Origin: Symsagittifera roscoffensis
Taxonomy: Eukaryota > Xenacoelomorpha > Acoela > Convolutidae
Reading direction: 5' to 3'
DNA length: 64,000 nucleotides
NCBI RefSeq assembly: GCF_963678635.1
Contig: NC_087064.1
Location: 44,373,346-44,437,345 of the forward strand
The notes under the pieces are model-generated. The model had not been told where the DNA came from. It saw nothing but the letters and a program-made list of their open reading frames with translations, and made no database searches. Positions within the stretch are counted from its first letter, which is position 1, and each line of letters opens with the position of its first letter. The translations under genes and the position numbers were made by a program. Of the stretch, positions 48,301 through 57,568 are shown in pieces.

Positions 48301-48465
48301 TATATTATTAAGTATAGTGCAATAATGTTTGTTCGAGTATATTGTGGCAACCCACGGAAAAAAATACTTTCCTTTTCTTTTATTCAGTACCTCATAAGCT
48401 ACAAATTGATCGCTTTCGCAGAAGCTTATGACAGATATGCTAGTTAAGGCAAAAAGTAACAGCAT
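45357..48465 (-). pseudogene. CR1-like retrotransposon ORF2 (endonuclease and reverse transcriptase)
   Basis: Open parts 48465-47935, 47995-46388, 46162-45905 and 45941-45357 form one ORF2 broken by about three frameshifts or stops. Order: hydrophobic N-terminus (MLLLFALTSISVISF), a 2A-like motif (residues 82-94), APE-type endonuclease (HLNCRSL, SETWF, LLGDYNLNYL, TDHQ), RT fingers (PIYKKEDPELPENYRPISI), motif A (LLDLSKAFDSIDH), motif B region (GVPQGTVLDPLIFNLYINDL, in another frame at 46300-46350), motif C (QYADDTLLF near 46225) and the C-terminal domain. All catalytic residues I can check are present, so inactivation is recent. The enzyme would nick genomic DNA and copy element RNA by target-primed reverse transcription. 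The 3' end lies at about 45300 or below. Confidence 0.88.
48184..48222 (-). other. 2A-like ribosome-skipping motif in ORF2
   Basis: The peptide LLTSGDINPNPGP matches the 2A consensus D(V/I)ExNPGP except that Glu is replaced by Asn. It sits between a signal-like hydrophobic N-terminus and the endonuclease, where 2A sequences are known in APE-type non-LTR elements of several invertebrates. Separation would occur at the Gly-Pro bond, residues 93/94. Confidence 0.6.
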
Positions 48466-48480
48466 ATCGCTTTGTAGAAC

Positions 48481-48634
48481 AATTATAGTTAAAATTAGAA
48501 ATAACAGTCGTTTATCAAAAAAATAGTCTTAACTAGCATAACTTAATAATGAAAACCAATTATAGTTAAAATTACAAATAACAGTCGTTTATCAAAAAGA
48601 TAGTCTTAACTAGCATAACTTAATAATGAAAACC
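48481..48634. repeat. 77-bp tandem duplication between ORF1 and ORF2
   Basis: Units 48481-48557 and 48558-48634 differ at only two positions. They lie upstream of the ORF2 start and just past the end of ORF1 of the CR1-like element. Confidence 0.97.
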
Positions 48635-48644
48635 TTGCGAGTAG

Positions 48645-49660
48645 TTATATGACTGCTGGTTACGATTCAGGTTATGGTTATAATTACTATCACAGCCCCA
48701 TGAGTTGTTGTTGAAATTATTTTTACCAGTTTGTCGGTCATGATCAGTTTGTCGGCCATATGGGTGCATGCGATCGTTACTATAGGGTCTATTGGTAGAC
48801 CTATAAACATTTTTATGTTGATAACTGGAAAGCGATTTTTGGTTGGAATTTTCCAGTATAATCAGGGGCTGGTTTTACCTTCGGGAGTTTACATGAGTGT
48901 TTGAAGACGTATGAGCCGAGGCAATTGCGCAAGAATGGTATACCTAATTCATCGTTCAGGTGTATAGTGTCAAAATATAAACTCTGATAGCTCTACAAGC
49001 TTTTGATGTTTGAGTTTAGGTTTATCACCTCAAATCCCGTTGTCGAACCATACATTTCATTCAGAAAACCATTATAATATTCAATTTTGTCATTAGCATC
49101 ATCATTGTTAAGTATTGGTGTTATTTCGCAAATAACAATCGAATCTGGTGAAATTTTTGCAGTTATTTAAGCGATAAGTTCTTCATATTTGGCGCTAAAT
49201 TCACGAATCGTTGAGTAAATTTTTTTGAGATGGAGTTTGTCCCATCTTGGATTATCACACACTTAAGTTTTTTTCACTATGTTGCTCAAGGATTTTTATT
49301 TTCTCCTCAGTGGAGCTACCCCTGTATGCATGAACAATCGTATCATTGGGGAAAGTTTCAGTTTTTACCCTAGCATGTATACTTGAACCCAAACTCAAGT
49401 TTACACACTCCTCTGGTACAGGAAAAGGCGAAAAGTTTCTCACATTTTTGATGCTTCTTCTGCTTTCGTCGATGTTGACTGTAGTTTGCCATCCTTGTCT
49501 GCTTCCGAGGTTTTCTCAGTAAAATACATTATCTTAAGATAATCTTCCTTTTGGTCGTACATATCGGAGTAAATCTTGTATAATGCTGATTTTTGAAGTC
49601 CATTAAATTCTTCTTGGCTAAGTTTTTTTTGCTTGACATGGTTAAAATGGATGCAAATGA
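48645..49660 (-). pseudogene. ORF1 of the CR1-like element, esterase-type
   Basis: With two or three frameshifts corrected by eye, the minus strand reads as one ORF1. A Lys/Glu-rich N-terminal part begins near 49640 (EEFNGLQKSALYKIYSDMY). A middle part contains VRNFSPF and SSIHARVK, followed by NPRWDKLH. A distal DTIHLNDELGIPFL block near 48910-48970 resembles the Asp-x-x-His block of SGNH esterases. An Asn/Tyr/Arg-rich tail ends near 48640. Esterase-type ORF1 proteins are known in CR1 elements; the Ser block I is not preserved clearly here. Confidence 0.55.
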
Positions 49661-49744
49661 CTGGTAACTAGAAGGACAGTATTTGATAATGACTTCAGAT
49701 CCTGTATTTCTGCTAAATAATTTAATTACAGTGCTGAGATAACT

Positions 49745-50035
49745 ATCTTTTTCTGCAAATTAATCTCCTTTTTTTCTGCTGTATAACTTTCTTCTGCAAA
49801 TATAAGTTTTTTTCCTTTCCCAAATTTATTTTGTTCGCTCGTCTGATTTGATCAAGCAATGACTACCTAATTTTCTGCTGATAATTATGTTCTGCTAGAA
49901 ATAACTTTTTTCTGCAAAAAAAAATTTCTTTTTCTGTCGAATAATTTTTCTGTAAAACAGTTTTCTTTTTCTGTTGAATAGCTAAAACTTTCTTTTTCTT
50001 CTAAATATTTTTTCTGTAACTGTCTTTTTCTTTTT
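49745..50035 (-). repeat. Purine-rich (CAGAAAAAGA) degenerate array upstream of ORF1
   Basis: On the minus strand GCAGAAAA, ACAGAAAAAG and variants recur at least nine times at 20-45 bp spacing, ending about 100 bp before ORF1. This is the position of the 5'UTR or internal promoter of the CR1-like element, so the array may be a set of promoter monomers. From 50036 to 50340 nothing else is seen. Confidence 0.6.
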
Positions 50036-50339
50036 CCAAATTCGGTTTTTTAATACAAATTTTCGAAAAAAGCATATATGGAATTTTCCAAATTTTAGGG
50101 TTTGATAATATAATGCACGGATGTTTTGTTTTTATTCGAATAAATTTTCTAGTTCAGACTAATCTCTATGTAAACGACTGTATTTTTTTTTTAGAAAATT
50201 TTCATTTAGTGTTTGAACGTCAGAAAGATCAAAGGCGAAAATAATGAAAAAAGAGCAAAAAAAGCCGACTGATTTCTAGCTGTGAAAATTCCAAACAAAT
50301 TTTCAAAAATCAACAAGTCAGCCCAAACTGACCCTTCCT

Positions 50340-50660
50340 AGGTCGTTCACTTCGTCAAATAAGCACGTCAATTGCCAAAATCAACACATCGTGCGCTCAA
50401 ACTAACAGAACTTAAATTCGTTGGTAACATGCATTTTTGTGGTCATGCTGGTCGAATGGCTCAAGCATACAGAAACGAAGCTGAGAAGATCCATAATCTT
50501 GCTCAGCTAATATTAGCGACATTAAAGGGGAAAATGAGGAAACACGGGATAATCAGTAAAACTTTGAATCGCCCGAAATGAGTTGGCGACCATCATTAGA
50601 ACCGAATCTAACCTTTAATACTTTAGAATTCAACTCAAATTTCTAAATAGCTGTGACCAC
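50340..50660 (+). pseudogene. Short unrecognised frame at the 5' end of the L2-like element
   Basis: The frame 50372-50581 (69 codons) has an ordered composition (FVGNMHFCGHAGRMAQAYRN, then a Lys-rich helix) and, with one frameshift, continues to about 50645. No family is recognised. Its position and strand suit a 5' region of the element whose ORFs follow; it could be a remnant of another insertion. No gene is visible in 50660-51090 apart from broken frames. Confidence 0.3.
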
Positions 50661-51096
50661 TTCAAGGTGTAAGGTATAGAGAAGTAATTAAAACATTGAA
50701 GTTTGATTTTGCTTACTTCCAACTTAGCAGTTACACGGACACTCACTGTGATACCCGCGTCGTACTACAACAGTTTAATCGTGCAAATAAAAGTGGTCCA
50801 ATTTTAATCAGGATAGTTGTTTTGTTGCTAATTACTTCTCCTGGCTATCCGGAATTGAGGCTCTGTAAGCACCATTAAAACATGGGTCTTATTCAGCATA
50901 TGATGTTTTGTATCTGCCAATTCTTCATCTCAAACAGTTTTTCTATTTCTGGTAAGTTTGTTGTTCACTCCAAGTTAGAGGACTTCGGAGTATGCGACGA
51001 AGGGATTATTTCATACCTTTGTAATCTACCAATTTCATACCTTTGATAAACTGATTAAATAGTTTCAGGTCATATGTTTCTACGAGGTAGCCGGGG

Positions 51097-51721
51097 TTGC
51101 CTCATATTTCAATGATCCACATTATTGGTGCAAGTTCTCTATATCACGCCCTTCACCCGAAGAACAGTGACAGTGACGATCAGGAATTCATCCAACTAGC
51201 TGACCGTAATATACGTAATCAGCGACCGTGGTGTAAGCCTACACCCGAAAGCCAAAAATCAAGACAAAACGGTTCAAAAATTGTTGTTAGATATCAGCCT
51301 CGAAGACTCAGTCATCATCTGGCACGACGTCATTAACAACACCATAACGGGTCACCCCAACGACAGCCGCATCCCCTTAACCCCGAGCGAACTACTTGAC
51401 GAGCTGCGAGCCCTACCGCAAATCAATGGAATCGTATATTGTCAACGTATTGAAGCGACAAACGTCCTTGCTGACCTCCGCCAACTATCAATACCAGTTA
51501 TTGAAATAACAACAGAACTGATCTCACGCAAGAAACAGCAAAATTATCTAAATTTGCATCAGCCGGATTTTTTCGAACTACACTCGCTTGAAATCATCAT
51601 AAACAACGATTGCAACCTGTCCGCTCTTCTAAGCAAAAAGCGAAAACAGAAACCATCAAAAAAGCAACGCGAGAAGCAACGGGAAGCGAAACAACAACGG
51701 CTAGAAGGAGAATCCCGCTGA
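51097..51721 (+). pseudogene. Unrecognised 5' ORF (SGNH-like?) of the L2-like element
   Basis: Two overlapping frames, 51097-51336 and 51281-51721, read as one protein with a single frameshift near 51300. The first begins HIIGASSLYHALHP, which may be a degenerate block I of an SGNH hydrolase; the second has DSVIIWHDVINNTI, then VYCQRIEATNVLADLRQL and ends in a Lys/Arg-rich tail (51640-51721). The basic tail would suit nucleic-acid binding. The assignment to SGNH is a guess from two short motifs. Confidence 0.4.
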
Positions 51722-51745
51722 ATAGGTTAGTAGTGGTAGTAGTAG

Positions 51746-51961
51746 AAGTCTGGGCACAAAATTATTGTCCCAGTCTTAAACAACTGTAAACAAACAAAGA
51801 ACTGGACTTCATTGTCCCGGTCTTTACGTTGGTACTTTAATATATCCTCTTAAGAACTGGACTTCAGTGTCCCGGTCTTTTCTTTCCAATTTAAGAACTG
51901 GACTTTGTTGTCCCGGTCCTATATCCCCTGACTAAGAACTGGACTTTATTGTCCAGGTCTT
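51746..51961 (+). repeat. Five spaced imperfect stem-loop repeats
   Basis: Four 28-bp units start at 51797, 51852, 51893 and 51934 and a divergent one at 51746. Each has a left arm AAGAACTGGAC, a 6-nt loop (TTCATT, TTCAGT, TTTGTT or TTTATT) and a right arm GTCCCGGTCTT; in the last unit the right arm is GTCCAGGTCTT, pairing at 10 of 11 positions. The last three units have an exact 41-bp period. They lie between the upstream ORF and the PHD-type ORF1 of the + strand retroelement. Confidence 0.9.
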
Positions 51962-52070
51962 AGACTCTATCTCTATCTCGATTACTACTTCGATCTAGTA
52001 TTTGTTCTATAAGTATATCACATCACCTCAAGAAAACACCCTTAAAACCTACAAGCGAACATTAATCAAA

Positions 52071-52907
52071 ATGCGAGAAAACTGCAACAGCTGTAACAGA
52101 AAACTCAAAATTGGACCTAAGTTCTCATGTTATACATGTGACAAGGTCCTACATCTATCCCCTGAATGCACTATGTTCACTAACGATGAAGTCAAAGTCC
52201 TCATCAAACTGAAAGATAACCTCCTCCACATCTGCAATGGCTGCAAAACCAAACGTCACGATCTTGTCAAAAACAAAACTACAACAAGTAACATACTTGA
52301 CGAACAACTTGACAACCTGCAAATAAAAATGAAGGTTCTCACCGAAAAAATGGAGCAATCCAGCACTGTCATCACTCAAGTACAAGCCGATATGAAAACA
52401 CTTAAAGAAAAACCCATCAATTTCCGAGCAGCCGTGGGAAACGTAAACCAAGGAAGAGTGGTTAATTCGCCCACTGTACCAAAAGCTCAACTTGGTATCC
52501 GAATACGAGGTGTTCCCGAAAGCAAAGAAAAAAGCGACATTGAACGAATGCAAGAAGATCTGGGGACAATCGACAGAATACTTGCATTCCTCCAAATTGA
52601 CGACCGAAAATTATCCAAGGCATCTCGGATTGGAAAATTCAATCCCGATAAGGGGCTTCGTACCCTGCTGTTCAACACCGAGAGTAGCATAAGTAAAAAT
52701 TTGATCCTAAAATCGACTTCCAAACTAAAAGACTTCTCGGAACTTCGGGTCTTCATCAGTCCCGAGTTATCCAAGGCGGATGCCGAAAAGGAAAACAATT
52801 GTCTCAAGAAAAGGAGGGAACTGATAGTAAAAAATCACGACCCGAGCAAGATAAAAATCAGAAATCTTAAACTAGAATTGAAAGAAAACGAAAAATGGAT
52901 TGTTTAA
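52071..52907 (+). CDS. ORF1 of the L2/CR1-like element, PHD-finger protein
   Basis: Intact 278-codon frame. I prefer the Met at 52071 (AAAATGC context) over the in-frame Met at 52002, because the zinc finger begins immediately after it. Residues 5-58 form a PHD-type C4HC3 finger (Cys5, Cys8, Cys20, Cys23, His28, Cys33, Cys55, Cys58). A coiled coil (about residues 80-125) and a region with IRIRGVPESKEKSDIERMQ followed by basic sequence resemble the RNA-binding ORF1 proteins of L1/L2-type elements. It would coat element RNA. ORF2 starts about 80 bp downstream. ORF1 is intact while ORF2 is broken. Confidence 0.85.
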   Translation: MRENCNSCNRKLKIGPKFSCYTCDKVLHLSPECTMFTNDEVKVLIKLKDNLLHICNGCKTKRHDLVKNKTTTSNILDEQLDNLQIKMKVLTEKMEQSSTVITQVQADMKTLKEKPINFRAAVGNVNQGRVVNSPTVPKAQLGIRIRGVPESKEKSDIERMQEDLGTIDRILAFLQIDDRKLSKASRIGKFNPDKGLRTLLFNTESSISKNLILKSTSKLKDFSELRVFISPELSKADAEKENNCLKKRRELIVKNHDPSKIKIRNLKLELKENEKWIV

Positions 52908-52988
52908 GAAAAAAGTAAAACTTCCCAGGAAACCGATAATAATGCAGACCAAGCTGGTGATGTTGCCATTACCGGATTACTAAGACCG

Positions 52989-55824
52989 ATGAAAATGTTG
53001 ACATTCAACACCAGAAGTATCCTGGATATAAACAGGAGAATGAAATTGTCAAACGCAATAGCAAACTCAGAATACAATATTATCTGTCTCTGTGAAACCT
53101 GGCTCACAAAAGACGTAACAACTGCCTCGCTCTTCCTAGAGAACTATCAAGTATATCGCAATGACCGAGAAACATCAGATAACAGAAAAACAAAGCACGG
53201 TGATGTACTCATTGCCATCAAAAATGAAATCTCACATGACTTACACTCCATTGAGAGTCTCAAGTCTGATTATCTCATCATAGAAATACATTCCATTTAA
53301 GATCAATTATCTTCAGCTGTGTTTATAATGCACCCACTCCTAGTACCTACCAATGGTCCAATGAAAGTTTCTTAACTTTGATGAATGAAATGGCAAATCT
53401 CAAACTAGCCAACAAAAATGACCTCTGTGACTTAATACTCACCGGTGACATCAACTTCTCACAAACAAACTGGGAAGAACTCTCCTCATCTGACATATAC
53501 GAGAGTCAACTACTGGACAAATTAGTTGAACTAAATCTTTCACAACATGCACCAACTCAACTAGACGTGCTGCTTTGCGACAATCCAGAATTAATTTTAA
53601 AATGTCAAATCGACAGGAATATTCGAGATAAACTAACTAGTCAGTTCTCTGACCACAAACCACTCTACACCACAATTGCCGCCTTTAGCTGCATTAACCT
53701 TCCAAAAATAACAAATCATCGATATGCTTTCAAACGAGCAGACTGGGACAGCATAAATTCTTCAATAGAAACTGAACCGTTTATCCCGTACTGCTACAGT
53801 ACCGTGAACAAAGTTATCCGACAATGGTACGAATGGCTGTGGGAAAAAATTGAAAAGTTTGTACCTAGAATAAATGAGCATCGATCAAGGTTACAACCCT
53901 GGATCACGCCAACCACCTCCCACCTCATCAAAAAACTTCAAACAATGAAAAGAAAACCAAAACAAGGTCTCGAAAGACTATTAAAGATCAAAAAACTTGA
54001 AAAAGATATTCAAAGGTTTTCCGAAGATGACCTAGCGGAATATGAAAAACCGTCCTAGAAGGAAGAACTTCTAGCAAAATTCAAAAATACCTTAAATGCA
54101 TACGCAAGACCCCAACAATTCCTTCGACGGTCAAAGACGGAAACACTGAATTATCAAATGAAAGAGAAAAATGTGAATTATTCAATGACTATTTCGTCAG
54201 CGTGTTTGGCCCAAAAGAACATCAAACCGGTATCGTCTTTCCAAAAAGTGAGCTGAATAGATTTATTGTTGACCAAAGTCAAGTTAGCGAAATAATGAGG
54301 CAACTTAATGTCAATAAATCAATGGGACACGACAAAATTGGCAATCTCATTTTGAAATCATGTCACAAAACTCTAAGCAAATCACTTACCCTTATATTTC
54401 AAACCTGCCTTAACAAAGGAATTTTTCCTGAAATATGGAAAATTAGTGAAGTAACCCCTGTTTTCCAGGAAGGAAGTAAAACCGATGTCAGTTGCTATAG
54501 ACCAATCAGCCTACTCTGCTGCTGCTCAAAATTGCTTGAAAAAATAATCTTTGAAAAACTCTATACTAAAGTGAAATACAGATTACATGAAAGTCAACAT
54601 GGATTTCGAAAGCGTAGATCCGCCACAATTCAACTTCTTCTATTTCTTGACCGAATATACGAATTGAACGATCAACAGGATGTAAAAGAACTTGCAGTTC
54701 TATACTTGGATTTTGCCAAGGCATTCTACACTGTACCTCATGATATTCTGCTTACGAAGATCAAATTTTTTGGAATTGGCGGGAAATTGCTGTCACTGAT
54801 ATATTCATACCTCAACAACAAAAAGCAATGCGTTAGGATTGAAGACTGTAGCTCAACCCTAAAAGAAGTCACCAGTGGAGTTCCGCAAGGTTCAATTCTG
54901 GGACCACTGTTGTTCTTACTCTTCATAAAAGATCTACCTTAAACCATGAATGACACAGACAGTTTTGGGTACGCAGATGACTTTAAGGCCATGCTACTAA
55001 ATCAAACTTCCCTTGACACTGCAACTCTGAAAATAGAGAAATGGCTACATGAAAACAAAATGCAACCCAACGTCAAAAAATCAAGGCTCCTCGGCATCAA
55101 AGGTGATTTTAAAGCTAGTCTCCTGAAAAAAAATCTTTCCTCAGTAAACTCACAGCGTGACCTAGGACTGATTGTGTCCAACAAGCTCACATGGAACGAA
55201 AATTGCTCTCGGACATCCAAAGCAATTAGTGCTCTCTTCCAGATTAAACGAAGTCTGACTATGAAAAGCAGTGTGACCACCAGGCTTAACGCATACACTG
55301 GGTATGTAGTACCCATAGTAACATACGCATCCCAAGCATGGACTCCTAGCAGATCGAACATGGAACAACTCGAACGAGTTCAAAAGTTAGCAACAAAATG
55401 GATTTTGAGGACAAGCAAAACTTACACTGAAAGACTGAAGGACCTGAACCTTCTTCCTTTGAACCTATACATGGAAATGCACGACATTTTAATACTAATA
55501 GCCCTGCTTGAAAATCGTTACGATGTAGAAATAGAAAGAAAACCATCTGAATCATGCGAAATCACCCGACAGTCATCAAGAGGCGAATTTCAAATCCCAA
55601 AAAGCCGCTTGCAAAGAACGGACGACACTTTTTTCAGACGAGTGAAACATCTATACAACTGTCTTATCCGAGCCTGCCCAACTTTTAGCCTTAGACCAAG
55701 CAAAGCGACTCTGACCTAAATATACCAGAAATACTTCAAAAAAATGTACAGTGAAGTCAACAAATGTACATGGAAACTCTTATGCAGATGTGGAAACTGC
55801 AATGTTTACAACAAACTGAGATAA
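52989..55824 (+). pseudogene. ORF2 of the L2/CR1-like element (EN-RT), several disruptions
   Basis: Segments 52989-53300, 53378-54058, 54202-54942, 54946-55719 and 55720-55824 are consecutive parts of one ORF2. Endonuclease: TFNTRSI, CETWL, LTGDINFSQTNW, SDHKPL. RT: SCYRPISLLCCCSKLLEKII, motif A YLDFAKAFYTVPH (the usual second Asp is Tyr), GVPQGSILGPLLF, motif C GYADDFK. One in-frame TAA separates motif B from motif C (54940-54942); another at 55717-55719 precedes the final TWKLLCRCGNC, a Cys-x-Cys-x2-Cys tail typical of L2-like elements. Frameshifts occur near 53300 and 54060-54200. Not functional as it stands. Confidence 0.88.
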
Positions 55825-56130
55825 AACATGTAACATTCGCCCGGAAGATACATATCGACGGATAACAAAACTAAGTCTTAAGACGACTGGCCAGCGTCTA
55901 AACAGAGCTTTGCATGTTTTTCACCGTCTCTACCAAGCCAGTACTTTTCGGTGGTCTTTCTTACATCGGGTCGACAAAAACGTTACTGTTCTCCGGCTTC
56001 GACCAGAACGCTCAAATTAACTGAATTACATGCAAAAATAGTGAGCTCATGGCTGGGTCTCAGTATCCCCAGACCACGAGGTCACTCCTAAAAACAGGGC
56101 TACTACTTATTATATTACTATTGTTTTTGT
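55825..56130 (+). other. 3' UTR of the L2-like element (approximate)
   Basis: Non-coding sequence with GGGTCTCAGTATCCCCAGAC..GAGGTCACTCC followed by a TA-rich stretch (CTACTTATTATATTACTATTG), which may be the tail. The exact 3' end is not defined by a target duplication. Confidence 0.4.
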
Positions 56131-56297
56131 TCAGTAGATAAAAACCATCATCTCCATCGAAGATGGATCAACCCTTTCCCCCAACTCCTAGCTTCTCATC
56201 CTTATCAAAATGAATCCAGTTGTTAATTAAATTCAATTCAGGACATGACAAGAAGCTAAAAGTTTATATAAAAGGCTAAAAGTTCCAGTCCCGAAAC

Positions 56298-56429
56298 CCT
56301 TCCGGATTCTTGAATCCAGTGAATCAAGCTCCTTAAGTTCAATTTCACGCCAATCCGGAAGGCTGGTTCTCACCCTTCACCGTTGTTGGCAACGGCCTTG
56401 CAACTATTGTAGCAGCACAATAGTTGCAA
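56298..56429. repeat. Nested perfect palindromes
   Basis: CCTTCCGGATT (56298-56308) is inverted at 56352-56362; GGATTCTTGAATCC lies inside the first arm (56304-56317); CCGTTG/CAACGG pairs at 56380-56395; TTGCAACTATTGT and ACAATAGTTGCAA (56398-56410 and 56417-56429) form a 13-bp perfect stem around AGCAGC. Together they could fold into a branched structure. Confidence 0.85.
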
Positions 56430-56755
56430 CTTGGAACGTTCTCTGCTATTGTAGTTCGTTGTCGTTTTTCTTCAATCTCGATTTTCGTTCTGTTCGCAAT
56501 CGCAGATAAAAGTTGTTCTGTTTTTCACTCGCTTTTTGTTAAAATGGCCGTTTCAGCATTTCTCAGAAATGTGACGTCATCATTCGAATTTTTGAAAATT
56601 TAAAATACTAGAATATTCTAGCCCTCACCGTTTGGCTAAACGTTCCAATAACGTCGCTAACCCTTCGAAATCATCAACTCGGAAGGCTTACTGCTCAAAA
56701 TTCGAATCCTGCATAAATTGCATTTTGGCCATTCTGGTCGAATGTCACATACTCC

Positions 56756-57050
56756 CCGGACAGTCCGGTCAATGTCCTCATTGAATCGCGCAATGTTCTA
56801 AATGGTTACAGTGTCATCGAACAGAATTTACAAAATGCACGAAATTACTTTTATCTACGTCACATCGACTCACTGCAGAATATAAATGGCATCATACTAC
56901 ATCACTATAGCCTTCAAATTCTTTCATTAATCTGCACATTGAGGATATGACTTAAGATAAAACATATTTTCTGACTTCCAGTGTCAATGTCCCGATTGAA
57001 ACTTTTTCTCCTAGATTTAAAAGGTGTTGGCTTGCAGGACAGTCCTGCCA
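56756..57050. repeat. Two palindromes with a GGACAGTCC core
   Basis: CCGGACAGTCCGG at 56756-56768 and GCAGGACAGTCCTGC at 57034-57048 share the nine central bases, but their outer arms differ in a compensated way. A third (TTGGACAGTCCAA) is at 63881-63893 beyond the giant ORF. No gene is seen in 56430-57490. Confidence 0.8.
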
Positions 57051-57497
57051 ACCAACAAGCTAAAATTATCCTACTATGCTCCTTCCCTTCGGAAATCTTG
57101 CTTGTTTATTGTCCTGAATATTAAAACCAAGAGACCTTGTGGTTAGAAAGAACAATGCAACAACCTCCCTCCTCAAGAAGTTACTCAAGTTTTTCATGTC
57201 ACCACAAAGTGATCAGTCTTCCTAAGTGATTAAAAACAATCATGCAGGCTGGAATATTTAAATATACTCTTCCCTCAAGCCTTTCTAAATAAATAATAAG
57301 TGAGTGTCTCTAAAGCCACTTCAACTAAAACCAAAATGCAAATTTATAAATGCAACAATTTCAAAACTCAACAAAATGTTTCAGTTTTCAATTACAACTT
57401 GGTTGCTTGGTTTCTCACTTGAGTTTTTCACACACATAAAACAATTCTGAGTTTTAACGTTTCTTCATCATCCCTTTGTTCTCTTCTTTTTTCGTCG

Positions 57498-57521
57498 TTT
57501 AGAAGTTCTAAAACTTCTAAA
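57498..57521. terminator. Perfect stem-loop just 3' of the giant ORF
   Basis: TTTAGAAGTT, loop CTAA, AACTTCTAAA: a 10-bp perfect stem starting about 48 bp after the stop codon. It may mark a transcript 3' end or element terminus; eukaryotic genes do not normally need such a hairpin, so its role is open. Confidence 0.4.
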
Positions 57522-57568
57522 TTCTTCTAATTTTCTTTCTTGCTGCCTCTTTTTTTCTCGACCATTCG

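Noticed and set aside
51746-51961. CRISPR array
   Set aside because: Repeat and spacer sizes are superficially similar, but the DNA is eukaryotic, the spacers are AT-rich and uneven at the start, no cas genes are present, and the repeats lie inside a retrotransposon.
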